Part shown: positions 42,230 to 51,140 of the stretch, piece after piece
Layout: each line of letters opens with the position of its first letter
Numbering within the stretch: the stretch's first letter is position 1
Assembly (NCBI RefSeq): GCF_044336245.1
Contig: NZ_CP172346.1
Span: 5,890,001 to 5,954,000 of the forward strand
Source of the DNA: Schlesneria sphaerica
GTDB taxonomy: Bacteria; Planctomycetota; Planctomycetia; Planctomycetales; Planctomycetaceae
Direction of reading: 5' to 3'
DNA length: 64,000 bases
Made by a program: the position numbers and the translations under genes
The notes under the pieces: generated by a model
What the model saw: only the letters and a program-made list of their open reading frames with translations
Database searches by the model: none
What the model was told of the DNA's origin: nothing

Positions 42230-43238
42230 GGCCCTTCTGCTGGTTCTTCTTCAACTCATCGTCCAGTTGTTCAATCTCCTTCAGATCTTCCGCCTCGGCT
42301 GCCAGAGCTTCCGCTTCCCTCCGGTTCTGGGCGAATGTCTCGAAACGGTCATGAACAATCCGCTTTATGTCGCCGTGGCTCACGTTGCCTGCTCCGGACA
42401 GGACTGGCCGGTTGTTGAATTGCAGTAGTTTGTCGACGTTGTCTCGCCAAAATTCGAGTGTCAGATCGTTTCGTTGTTTCACCCGCAACTCGGCCTGTTC
42501 GAGAAAGATCACCACCAGCCGGTTGAGCGTATCGATTTCGTCCTGGTTCAAGTAATTTTCGGCGGTGATGACATCCTGTTTGCTGACGCGTAATCCGCTC
42601 CAGTTGGTCAGGCCCATGTTGGCGGCGTTTGGATCGGCTCGATTTGTAACCAGCTCCGCTGCCGTGTGCCCTGTCACTGTGAAAATGAGTTTATTCTGAA
42701 CTTCTGCAAAGAGAAGCATCGTTTCCTGTTCGCGGATTTTGTAATCCGAACTCAGGGCGAACAGATCCCGGACTTTTTGATAGAACCGTTTCTCGGACGC
42801 CCGAATTTCCCGAATCCGGGCCAGTAGCTCATCGAAGTGATCCCAGCCGCCGGGATTTTTGAGGCGTTCATCATCCATGACGAACCCCTTGACGATAAAT
42901 TCCCGCAAGTGGGTGGTTGCCCATTGGCGGAACTGCGTTCCACGCGGGGAGCGGACTCGGTAGCCGATCGCCAGAATCAGGTCCAGGTTGTAGTAGGAAA
43001 TCCTCCGCTTGACGGTCCTTTTGCCCTCGGATTGAACTGTTAAGTGATCCTTAACAGTTGCCTCAGGAGTGAGTTCCCCCTCCTCGCAAATGCTTTTCGT
43101 GTGCAGCGAGATGTTATTCTTCGTCGTCTGAAACAGTTCTGCAATCTCCAGTTGCGTCAACCAGATGGTGCCGTCCTTCACCCGGAGTTCGAACCGAGCC
43201 TGACCGTCTTCAGAGGTGTAGAGGATCAGGTCGCTCAT
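42216..43238 (-). CDS. RhuM-family protein
   Basis: The 340-residue protein matches the RhuM (virulence_RhuM) family. An N-terminal helix-turn-helix-like part is WLTQLEIAELFQTTKNNISLHTKSI, followed by the invariant ISYYNLDLILAIGYRVRSPRGTQFRQWAT, HLREFIVKGFVMDDERLKN and the C-terminal RIVHDRFETFAQNRREAEA. Family members frequently sit inside restriction-modification operons; their molecular role is not settled. The start overlaps the methyltransferase stop by four bases and the end overlaps the helicase start, so all are probably translated from one mRNA. Confidence 0.9.
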   Translation of the reverse strand: MSDLILYTSEDGQARFELRVKDGTIWLTQLEIAELFQTTKNNISLHTKSICEEGELTPEATVKDHLTVQSEGKRTVKRRISYYNLDLILAIGYRVRSPRGTQFRQWATTHLREFIVKGFVMDDERLKNPGGWDHFDELLARIREIRASEKRFYQKVRDLFALSSDYKIREQETMLLFAEVQNKLIFTVTGHTAAELVTNRADPNAANMGLTNWSGLRVSKQDVITAENYLNQDEIDTLNRLVVIFLEQAELRVKQRNDLTLEFWRDNVDKLLQFNNRPVLSGAGNVSHGDIKRIVHDRFETFAQNRREAEALAAEAEDLKEIEQLDDELKKNQQKGRDDE

Positions 43239-46048
43239 GCATCAGCCCCGGTCTGCTTCTGACCAGCAGGCTGCTTAGGCCCTTTCTCGGCAGCCTCTTT
43301 AGCAGTCATCTGGGTGTACATCTCGAACAGCTTTTCCAGTCGTTCGGTGTCGTTCTTGAACTTTCGACCGATGTAGATCCTTTCTAGCGTCTCATCGTTC
43401 CGGTCATGGGCTTCGCGCAAATTCTCCGGCATCTTTTCAGGGTCGTAGAGATCAGCAATCGTAGCCGGAAAGTGCGATTCACGGGCCAGCAAAATCTCTT
43501 CCGCGCAGCGCGCGAGATCGGCCTTGTTTTGATCGGTGAGTGTGGGAACCGGGAAGGTGTTCCACCCGAGGGTGTTAGTGTATGAGAAATCTGTCCGCAT
43601 GCGTGCGCAAACCGTAGCCACCCATGTCAAATTCATCCTAGAAACAATGATCGCAAAGGGCCATAGTCGATCCCCCGGCATTAAAAATGCTTTGTTTGAA
43701 ACAACTGTACCCGGAGGTAAAATCGCGACTGGAAGATAAGGGCGATTTTCTGAACTTATAACTGGTATGCAAAGGATCGATGAACGAGGCAGAGGCTTGC
43801 GCTCATCAAAACGGTGTGGCCAATTTGCTGCCCTTACGGTAGCCCCTTTCTTGCTAGATAGACGAAAACTCCGCACATGTTCAATTCTGTTAGAAATGAA
43901 AGGATTCCTGAACGCTGTTTCGATCTGGTCATCTTCAATCCAAATGCAATACCTGTGGTAGCCAGCAATGAGTTCCCGAGAACCGAGAAATGGCTTAATA
44001 AAAGCACGTGTCGATTCATCGAGGTTAGTCAATTCGAGGTCACCCCAATCAAACAAAAGATGGCCTCCATCAGTTGGAGAGTTGCCGCGATACATTTCAG
44101 GCAAATTACTTAGTTGGCTTGACTTCGGACTAACTATTGCATTCGAGCCAGGAATCAAATAAGGGTTAATATTCTTGACTTCTTTAACGGCAATATTGTC
44201 GTCATTCCGGTCAGAATCAGAATACAGTCGTCGAGATCTCGGTGGTGAATTCGAGATACCAACAATCACTACGGTGACACCGGCTTTTTGACTAGCCAAA
44301 TTAGACCATTTGAATGATGTATGAGCGAAGAACACCTCATTGCCTGACTCCAGAATCGCTGGCCAAAGAATTGGGACTTGTTGTCCTTGAACAATTGAAT
44401 TAGTGGCCACAAATGCAGTAGCAGAACAGGTATGTTTTGCGTAGTCACACGCTTTGATAAACCAAGCAGCCACATAGTCCAGTGACTTCCATCCAGGACA
44501 TCGATTTTCGAAAATCAACTTAAGTTCTGATTTCTGCTCGTTAGATTGCCATTTGCTGCCCAGATACGGCGGATTGCCACAAATATATGTCTCGCCACCA
44601 ATGTTTTCAAAATCAATCTCCGGCTGCTGCAGTGGCGTGCTAAACAAGTCATCGGCGTGGTACTTCACTGCAATCCCGGCCGGCGGGCAGATACTGAGCC
44701 AGTCTAACCGCAGAGCGTTTCCGCAGGTGATCCAGTTGTCCGCTTCCAGCGGCAGAAACTCCGCCATGGCGAGCTTTTCTCCACGATACAATACATCGCA
44801 CTGGTACTCCGCAATGATTAACGCCAATCGGGCGATTTCGCAGGAGAAGTGCCGGATCTCGATTCCCCGGAAATTCGTCAGCGGGATGTCCGAACGCCTG
44901 TTCGTTTCGCCGCGACGCTTGTTGATCTCTGCTTCAATCGCCCGCATTTCCTTGTAGGCGATCACCAGAAAGTTCCCGCTGCCGCAGGCGGGGTCAAAAA
45001 CACGAATCCGGGCCATCCGGTTCCGCAGATTGAGCAGTTTCCGGGCATTATTCCCCGCTTCTTCCAGTTTCTCCCGCAGGTCATCCAGAAACAGCGGATT
45101 GAGTACCTTGAGGATGTTGGGAACACTGGTGTAGTGCATCCCCAATGCACCCCGCTCCTCATCATCGGCGACCGCCTGAATCATCGAGCCAAAGATATCG
45201 GGATTGATTCTCGTCCAGTCGAGATTGCCGACATGCAGCAGATAAGACCGGGCAATCTTGCTGAATTGGGGGACGTCCAGCCTGCCGGAGAATAGCCCGC
45301 CGTTCACATACGGAAACTGGTTGGCCCAAGTGGGAAGCCTGGCCGCGTTTCGGCTCTGTTGATTTGATTTGACATGCATTGCCCGAAAGATTTCAGAGAT
45401 CACTTCGTGCGTGTTGGACGATTCCCTGTCACTGAACTGCTCAACAGTCGCGGTGAAGAGCCTGGGAGCGAGGAAGATGTTCGTATCTTCTGCGAAGAAG
45501 CAGAAAATCAGTCGGGCGAAGAAATGATTCATTTCCTCGCGTCGCTCGTCGGTGTCCCAGTCGGGATTGGTTTTCAGCAATTCGACATAAAGGCGATTGA
45601 GTCGGCTGGTTGCCCGTATATCGAAGGCGCTCTCATCAATCTGCCGGACAGTCGAGATCCCAGCCAATGGCAGAAAGAACGTGAACCGATCGGGAAAGCG
45701 GGTGTATTCGCAGGCGAGCGTCTCGCCATCGATGAGCCGTTCGGATTCCAGCGTGACGCCATCGGTCGCCAGGATGTATTTGACCTTTTGGCGGGTCGTC
45801 GCTGGACTGTCCCGCAAGGCTTTCAGCGTATCTGAAACCTGACCTTCGTCGCAAACTTTGATGTGGATGTTGTTGCGTTGAAGAACCGCCCCATCCACAT
45901 CCGACTTGTTGGACTTTCCGCTCTTCAGGATCTTGATCGTCGTGGCTTTGTTGCCAAAGGCCTCCAGGAATGCATACGGAAATTCAGCCGGATCGAACGG
46001 GGCTTCTGCAAGGCTGGAGACGGCTTGTTCAATTTCAACTGCATTCAT
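43235..46048 (-). CDS. MmeI-like (type IIL) DNA adenine methyltransferase with degenerate nuclease motif
   Basis: The 937-residue protein follows MmeI architecture: an N-terminal nuclease-like region (about 1-190), a helical segment with HFFARLIFCFFAEDTNIF, a gamma-class N6-adenine methyltransferase core with DPACGSGNF (about 351-359) and NPPY (about 491-494), and a target-recognition/C-terminal region. In MmeI the nuclease motif is D-x9-E-x-K. Here the corresponding residues are D52, H62 and K64, so the Glu is replaced by His and cleavage may be lost. DNA from about 43540 to 44560, encoding the recognition part, is visibly AT-richer than its flanks. It is the first gene of the four-gene cassette. 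Confidence 0.88.
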   Translation of the reverse strand: MNAVEIEQAVSSLAEAPFDPAEFPYAFLEAFGNKATTIKILKSGKSNKSDVDGAVLQRNNIHIKVCDEGQVSDTLKALRDSPATTRQKVKYILATDGVTLESERLIDGETLACEYTRFPDRFTFFLPLAGISTVRQIDESAFDIRATSRLNRLYVELLKTNPDWDTDERREEMNHFFARLIFCFFAEDTNIFLAPRLFTATVEQFSDRESSNTHEVISEIFRAMHVKSNQQSRNAARLPTWANQFPYVNGGLFSGRLDVPQFSKIARSYLLHVGNLDWTRINPDIFGSMIQAVADDEERGALGMHYTSVPNILKVLNPLFLDDLREKLEEAGNNARKLLNLRNRMARIRVFDPACGSGNFLVIAYKEMRAIEAEINKRRGETNRRSDIPLTNFRGIEIRHFSCEIARLALIIAEYQCDVLYRGEKLAMAEFLPLEADNWITCGNALRLDWLSICPPAGIAVKYHADDLFSTPLQQPEIDFENIGGETYICGNPPYLGSKWQSNEQKSELKLIFENRCPGWKSLDYVAAWFIKACDYAKHTCSATAFVATNSIVQGQQVPILWPAILESGNEVFFAHTSFKWSNLASQKAGVTVVIVGISNSPPRSRRLYSDSDRNDDNIAVKEVKNINPYLIPGSNAIVSPKSSQLSNLPEMYRGNSPTDGGHLLFDWGDLELTNLDESTRAFIKPFLGSRELIAGYHRYCIWIEDDQIETAFRNPFISNRIEHVRSFRLSSKKGATVRAANWPHRFDERKPLPRSSILCIPVISSENRPYLPVAILPPGTVVSNKAFLMPGDRLWPFAIIVSRMNLTWVATVCARMRTDFSYTNTLGWNTFPVPTLTDQNKADLARCAEEILLARESHFPATIADLYDPEKMPENLREAHDRNDETLERIYIGRKFKNDTERLEKLFEMYTQMTAKEAAEKGPKQPAGQKQTGADA

Positions 46049-46602
46049 GTCCGCTCAACATTCCTCACAATTGGATCACATTCACAGAAAAACCAGCCCT
46101 ACCAGTTCAGCTGGACCCCGTTTACTGCTGGAGCATGCCCGGACGAGAAGGAAGGCCCCGGGGAGAGCATTAAGGAGTCGGGTTGAGCTGACTGGCCAAT
46201 GCATTCGCTGACACCACCGAGGGGTTGAGTCTAGCAATGAATGGCCATCCCGACTACGAAATCGCACGCCTCTGAAGTCGCCTGTCTCCGTGCAATTTAA
46301 GCAATACTCCGATTATATCGCAAAATTGCTCAACCAGACGCGAAGGGGTGGTGGGTGGTGATGCGAATCAACGGAACAACGTCTCCAGCCCCCTGAAATT
46401 GCGAGTACGGGCGTGAAGGCGTCGGGTGTGACGACATCCTCCTGAATGCCAATGGGAACGGCAACCGGGAGGACACTGAACTTCAGAGAAAACTTCGCGC
46501 CCGTGCGGAAATTACTCTCAACACATTCATACTTGTTGCTCGCGGGTTCATGTTATGAATCGTCCCCAGTGGCATTCTCCACTCTGGTTTCGCCACACGG
46601 CA
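46049..46602. other. Gene-free gap between the methyltransferase cassette and the PD-(D/E)XK-like gene
   Basis: 554 bases with no supported gene, and AT-richer in the middle. It should contain the promoter of the methyltransferase operon. I saw no clear operator or controller-protein gene. Confidence 0.5.
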
Positions 46603-47475
46603 TCAGAATCCCTCCGTCGCCCAGTCAATGTTGACTTTGGGAGGACTTGCAGTACCGGTTGATTCAAACACCATCTCGATCAAATAGTCTCGATGAACCG
46701 TGTCGGCGAGGAACTGCGGGCGTCGGTCGCCACGACGGCACGCGGCCACGTCGCCGATGACTTGTGACAGTGTACTCCTTTTCTGACTTTCCCGCCCCTG
46801 AAACACTTCGATTCCGTTTGGGGTATAGATGACACCATAGGCCTCGCGGGTCCGCTTGAGCATTTTTGCGATTTGCCCTTTGAGATCGGGTAATGTCAGC
46901 GGATCATTGGGAACCGCATCCGCCAGCTTCGCTTGTGCCCAAAAAGCCTTCGATACCTGTCTGCCCGCGTGTTTGAGATCGACAATGACACCAAAGTCGG
47001 CACCGGTTGTTTTCTCTTTGGGCTTTTCAGTGAAACCTTGAAGAATGATCGTTAATTGCCAGCCGTCCTGTTCGATTGTTCCAAATCGATTGAGATCATA
47101 TTGCAACGCGCCCGTGACGCGTTCCTCCTTTGCCAATCGGCTGAACTGTCGTGTGATCTCGGCGATGGCACTTTCAACGACTGCTGTACCACGCTCAATT
47201 AATTCTTGGGGAACCTCAATCCCAATGTCGGGCGTATCAGGATCAGCATGAAGCCGCTCGTCTCGCAACAGCGCATGTGCAATTCGTGAAGAGGTTGCAA
47301 CCGGACCATGCTCGATCTTCTTGGACTTCCCCCGATCCTCAATCGTAGCGACCAAGTCCTTTCTGGGCCTACGAAGGCACCAGCGGCTGTACACGCTCGC
47401 CCGATGGTTCATCTCCTGAATGAGACGATCAGTGATCCAGTAAAATTCGTTACGTGTCAATGATGCTGGCATCGC
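46603..47475 (-). CDS. Candidate PD-(D/E)XK nuclease-like protein, unknown function
   Basis: GGAGAG five bases before the ATG at 47475 favours this start (290 residues) over 47511. The protein contains the string GADFGVIVDLKHAG (157-170) followed by KAFWAQAKLAD (175-185). With E116/E117 upstream this gives E, D159 and Q180-x-K182, a layout seen in restriction-endonuclease folds of the Mrr-like type (GAD...QAK). The C-terminus (LKGQIAKMLKRTREAYGVIYTPNGIEVFQG) resembles nuclease-associated segments. There is no confident family match. It lies on the same strand as the methyltransferase cassette, 554 bases upstream. Confidence 0.6.
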   Translation of the reverse strand, partial: AMPASLTRNEFYWITDRLIQEMNHRASVYSRWCLRRPRKDLVATIEDRGKSKKIEHGPVATSSRIAHALLRDERLHADPDTPDIGIEVPQELIERGTAVVESAIAEITRQFSRLAKEERVTGALQYDLNRFGTIEQDGWQLTIILQGFTEKPKEKTTGADFGVIVDLKHAGRQVSKAFWAQAKLADAVPNDPLTLPDLKGQIAKMLKRTREAYGVIYTPNGIEVFQGRESQKRSTLSQVIGDVAACRRGDRRPQFLADTVHRDYLIEMVFESTGTASPPKVNIDWATEGF

Positions 47476-47653
47476 TCTCCGTATCTTGATGAGGAAAGGG
47501 AATACATCCAAATACGTGATCAGTTGTCCGCAATCGCGGCATCCCTGAAAAAACTGTCAGAACAATGGGACTTCTGATACTCGAATCTCCCCCTTTTCGA
47601 TGAGTCGTCAATGCTCGCCATCGTGAGCCCTCATTGCTCAGTCGGAGCACGCA

Positions 47654-50600
47654 CTACTCAGTTGGGTTACTCAGGAGATAGGCCAGGACGTCGCGGAGTT
47701 CTTCGGGGGTTTTTACCAGGCCGAGCGGCATGGCTGAGGCTTCGCCGAACTGGCGTTCGTCGATTTGTGTCTTTTCGACCGTGATGCGTTTGGTGTCGGG
47801 TAACAGCACCTCGACCTTTTCGCCGGTTTCGGAGACGACGAGGCCGGTGATGACTTTTCCTTCGTGGGTCGTGACCACCGTTGAACGGAAGACGGGGGAG
47901 ATGTTCTTGCTGGGGACGAGGACGGATTCGACCAGGTAGGGTAACGTGAAGCGTTTTCCGGCGTCCGCGAGGCTCGGGCCGCCTCCTCCTGCCTGCGATG
48001 CCGTCACGGCGTGGCATTTGACGCAGCCGAGTGATTCGGCACCAAACAGCTTGCGGCCTCGGACGGGGTCTCCTTGCTTGATCTCCTCGGCCCAGTCGTA
48101 TTGGACGAACTTGGGGTCGAGAGCGGCTTGGGTCCCTCCTTCGGTTTGTGACTTCAGGCGCTCGGCCAGCGACAGGCCGTCCGGCTTTTCGGGAAGTGAG
48201 AAGCGGACATCGCCGAGATGGCGGAAATGCAGGTACTGGCCGCCGATCCCTTGCCTCATCCCGACGCGGACGAGGATGTCGTTGCTGCCCGGTTCAAGGT
48301 CGAGCGGCACGACGTCGTCCAGTTGGATCAGAGGCCGGACGATGTCGTTTTCGTGGATCAGTTTGCCGTTCTGCCAGACTTTGACGCCATCCTCGCTCCC
48401 CACCAGCAACTGCATCCGCTTGGCGGTCGGGCTTTCGAACCGGAACAGACTGTAGACAGACGAATTGGGGGAGGGGCCGAACAGCAGGTTGAAGTCATAC
48501 AGCGGGCGATCAGGGCTTGTGGGCTTCGTCTTCTTCCATTCGTACTCTTTGCCCGCAATTGTGAGCGGGCTGCTGAGGTCGATCGCGGTGGTTTCCACGG
48601 GATGGACGGTCTTTGGAAAACCGTCGGCATCGGGGATCGGGCCGAGTGTCCAGATCTCGGGCTTGACGTGTTCCAGTTTCGCCACGTCGAGTCGGCGATC
48701 CTGTACTCCGCTGACGACGCGGGCGATCTGCGGTTCACTGCGAGGATCATTCAGCAGTGAAAGAAAGTGGGCGGCCTGAAGCCGGATCCGGTCGTTGTCA
48801 TCGTGCAGGCGTTCCACCAGCAGCGCGAAGAGTCGTTCCTGTTCCGGGGTGTGCGGCAGAGCGTTCCAGTGTTCGGCCGTGGTGTAGTTCCCGACTCGGC
48901 CGAGGGTTCGCAGATCGATCGGAGCCGGCTCATCGGCGTACAGGATGATATTGGCTTCCTCTTTCTGCTGCGGAGCGAGCGGCGCTGCGGGTGAGAGTGG
49001 CGCATCGACCGGGGGGATTGTTAAGCGGAAACCGGCTGTCAGGACGCCCGCCATCCGTAAGACCGTTTCAGGGGCATGGCACAGTTCGGCAGTCAGATTC
49101 GGCAGGGGGAACCGCGCCAGAGCCAGCGGGTCGGCCTGATTCGGGACGGCATCGGCGGCGTTCAGGTCCGTTGCCGATGTGAAGTGGTGGTACTTTCCCT
49201 CACGTCGACGCTGCAGGTAGGCGTGCGGCTCACGTTCGATCGATTTCAGCAGTTCCTCCCCTTCCCCTCTGGTTTTTTTACCGGCGGATTGCTGATCGGC
49301 GCGGGGGCTGAGGAGCGAAGCGAGCGAGTTCGCGGATTTCTTTGCTGGTGATCTCTCTGTGATCCGGTTGGCGGAGGGGACGGTCACCTTTCGCCGGAGC
49401 AATTCCTGCCGGGCGGTGGAGGATCGCCAGTGAGCCGGGTTGTTGAGTTCGGCGAGCAGTTTTTCCTCAGAAGCACTCGTCGTGTCATACGGATCGAAGG
49501 GCATCTGCTCGGGGTCGTCTTTTCGCGTGATGACGGCGAGATCGCTGCGATAGGTGGGGGACCCTTCGTTCTGCGCCATGTAACAGAGTGTGACGAAGAC
49601 ACGTCCCCCGCGACCGACGCAGACGCCGACAGGCCGCGCCTGATCGCGACCTTCGAGCAGGATTTTTTCGGTGGCGGTGAATGTTTCGCCCTGTTGTTCG
49701 AGCGGGAAATAGGAGACGGTCCGGCGACACCAGCGCGCGACGAGCAGGCTGTGATGGTATTTGTCGGGGAGATATCCATCGGCGTAGTAGGTCTGCAGGA
49801 CGGGAACCGCCCTTCCCATCTCGTTGTTGACCATGGGGAGAATGTCAGCGCGGTCGGGCGTCTTGCTCTGCATCCAGCCCCGCGGCCAGCTCCAGTACGA
49901 ATCGGGGGTGACGTGCATCAGTCGTCCCGGTGCGAACTGGGAAGGGATCCCTTCATGATCGTTGTCATTCGTGAACAGATTGCCGTCTTTGTCGAAGCAG
50001 AGACCGCAGGGATTTCGGAGACCTCGTGCGAATGACTGGAGGTGTGTGCCGTCGGGGCGAATGCGGAAGATGGCTCCGACACCGTTGTAGGGCATGGAAT
50101 CCCACTTCTGATGGAATTCGGTGTCGTGAGTTCTGCTTGTTTCTGTTGCAGGAGTCTGCGATCGGTTGAGCGTTCGAGCCGCCGCTTTGGCTGCCGTTCC
50201 CTCGGTGGGGGATCGCCGGAAGAACATGGTCCAGTGACCCCAGTGATCGGGGCGGGTGAAATCGCCGTAGTACCACAGTGGATCACCCATCGAGACGTAA
50301 AGATCACCTTCGGGGCCCCACGCACAGGCATGCAGGCACTGGTGGACGTGTCCGTTGGGGACACCCCAGAGCAGCCGCTCGGGTTTCAGTCCTGACCGGT
50401 TCACTCGTCCCCCCGGGATCCGATAGACGGCGCTGACAGTGACGACGTACAGGTCGTCGCCGCGAACTTCGATATCGTTCAGCCAGGTATGATCGGGGAA
50501 TTCGTACAGCAGGACTCGAGGTTTGTAGCGACCTTCTGCGTCCAGGTCGTAAGCGAACAGATTTCTGCGGCCTCCTACGAAGATGCGGCCGGTGGAATCG

Positions 50601-50857
50601 GTGCGGACAGAGAGGAATGAGTCATCGGGTGAGGTATCAAGCCGTACGACCTTGAGGTCGGGATCGGTGACGTGGTAGTCGAGTTCCTCGCCGGAAGTTT
50701 TCGTGACTTCGTCACCCGGACGATTGGTGACTCCGTCACCCGGTTGCGCAGTGACTTCGTCACCCTGGCATCTGGCGGGGGCCCCGCCCAGACATGCGCC
50801 CGCGAGGAAGACCAGGGTGAGGAACGACGATGCACTCCCGAACCAGCCACGTACCAT
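47654..50857 (-). CDS. PVC-type CxxCH haem-binding protein with membrane-bound dehydrogenase-like domain
   Basis: The 1067-residue exported protein has a signal peptide ending near ARCQG. A short GDEVT-type repeat follows (about residues 32-54), then a beta-propeller of the planctomycete 'membrane-bound dehydrogenase' type (TGRIFVGGRRNLFAYDLDAEG, NPCGLCFDKDGNLFTNDNDHEG). Next come a HEAT-like region (NDRIRLQAAHFLSLLNDPRSEP), a PA14-like beta domain and a C-terminal cytochrome c-like domain with ESLGCVKCHAV (CXXCH near residue 944) and a distal Met in ASAMPLGLV. It presumably works as a periplasmic redox enzyme; the substrate is unknown. It is monocistronic and divergent from the TPR operon. 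Confidence 0.9.
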   Translation of the reverse strand: MVRGWFGSASSFLTLVFLAGACLGGAPARCQGDEVTAQPGDGVTNRPGDEVTKTSGEELDYHVTDPDLKVVRLDTSPDDSFLSVRTDSTGRIFVGGRRNLFAYDLDAEGRYKPRVLLYEFPDHTWLNDIEVRGDDLYVVTVSAVYRIPGGRVNRSGLKPERLLWGVPNGHVHQCLHACAWGPEGDLYVSMGDPLWYYGDFTRPDHWGHWTMFFRRSPTEGTAAKAAARTLNRSQTPATETSRTHDTEFHQKWDSMPYNGVGAIFRIRPDGTHLQSFARGLRNPCGLCFDKDGNLFTNDNDHEGIPSQFAPGRLMHVTPDSYWSWPRGWMQSKTPDRADILPMVNNEMGRAVPVLQTYYADGYLPDKYHHSLLVARWCRRTVSYFPLEQQGETFTATEKILLEGRDQARPVGVCVGRGGRVFVTLCYMAQNEGSPTYRSDLAVITRKDDPEQMPFDPYDTTSASEEKLLAELNNPAHWRSSTARQELLRRKVTVPSANRITERSPAKKSANSLASLLSPRADQQSAGKKTRGEGEELLKSIEREPHAYLQRRREGKYHHFTSATDLNAADAVPNQADPLALARFPLPNLTAELCHAPETVLRMAGVLTAGFRLTIPPVDAPLSPAAPLAPQQKEEANIILYADEPAPIDLRTLGRVGNYTTAEHWNALPHTPEQERLFALLVERLHDDNDRIRLQAAHFLSLLNDPRSEPQIARVVSGVQDRRLDVAKLEHVKPEIWTLGPIPDADGFPKTVHPVETTAIDLSSPLTIAGKEYEWKKTKPTSPDRPLYDFNLLFGPSPNSSVYSLFRFESPTAKRMQLLVGSEDGVKVWQNGKLIHENDIVRPLIQLDDVVPLDLEPGSNDILVRVGMRQGIGGQYLHFRHLGDVRFSLPEKPDGLSLAERLKSQTEGGTQAALDPKFVQYDWAEEIKQGDPVRGRKLFGAESLGCVKCHAVTASQAGGGGPSLADAGKRFTLPYLVESVLVPSKNISPVFRSTVVTTHEGKVITGLVVSETGEKVEVLLPDTKRITVEKTQIDERQFGEASAMPLGLVKTPEELRDVLAYLLSNPTE
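50700..50770. repeat. Three imperfect copies of a GTGACttcGTCAC unit inside the CxxCH gene
   Basis: The 13-base inverted repeat GTGACTTCGTCAC or a one-base variant occurs three times at roughly 27-base spacing. On the coding strand it encodes GDEVT/GDGVT repeats just after the signal peptide. Confidence 0.7.
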
Positions 50858-51024
50858 CTTGATGCTCCTCGTTCGATTCTGTGAATGCTTTGGACGTCAT
50901 TGTGGGTCCCTTCGCTCGCGCACAGGGCTGACGCGATGGGGCGGGAATTCTCACCCGTCGGGAGATCGAGTGATTGTACGACAAGAATCCTTCTCAGGTC
51001 ATGCGAGTGATGCGGTGACGTTAC

Positions 51025-51053
51025 TTGCCGAATCATGCGAACCATCCGATACT
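51025..51053 (+). promoter_or_regulatory. Possible promoter of the TPR-Tol/Exb operon
   Basis: TTGCCG at 51025-51030 and GATACT at 51048-51053 are separated by 17 bases, each matching the sigma-70 consensus at four of six positions. They lie about 90 bases before the first gene of the operon. Confidence 0.3.
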
Positions 51054-51140
51054 GATAACGTGAGCAGTTGGAAATATGATTGCCAGTCTGTCGCATCCCT
51101 TCGCTGATGACAGTTTCCATTGAATCTTGAGGATCAACCG

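Noticed and set aside
50700..50770. CRISPR-like array of GTGAC...GTCAC units
   Set aside because: Only three short units with about 14-base gaps, lying inside a coding region and translated as GDEVT repeats.
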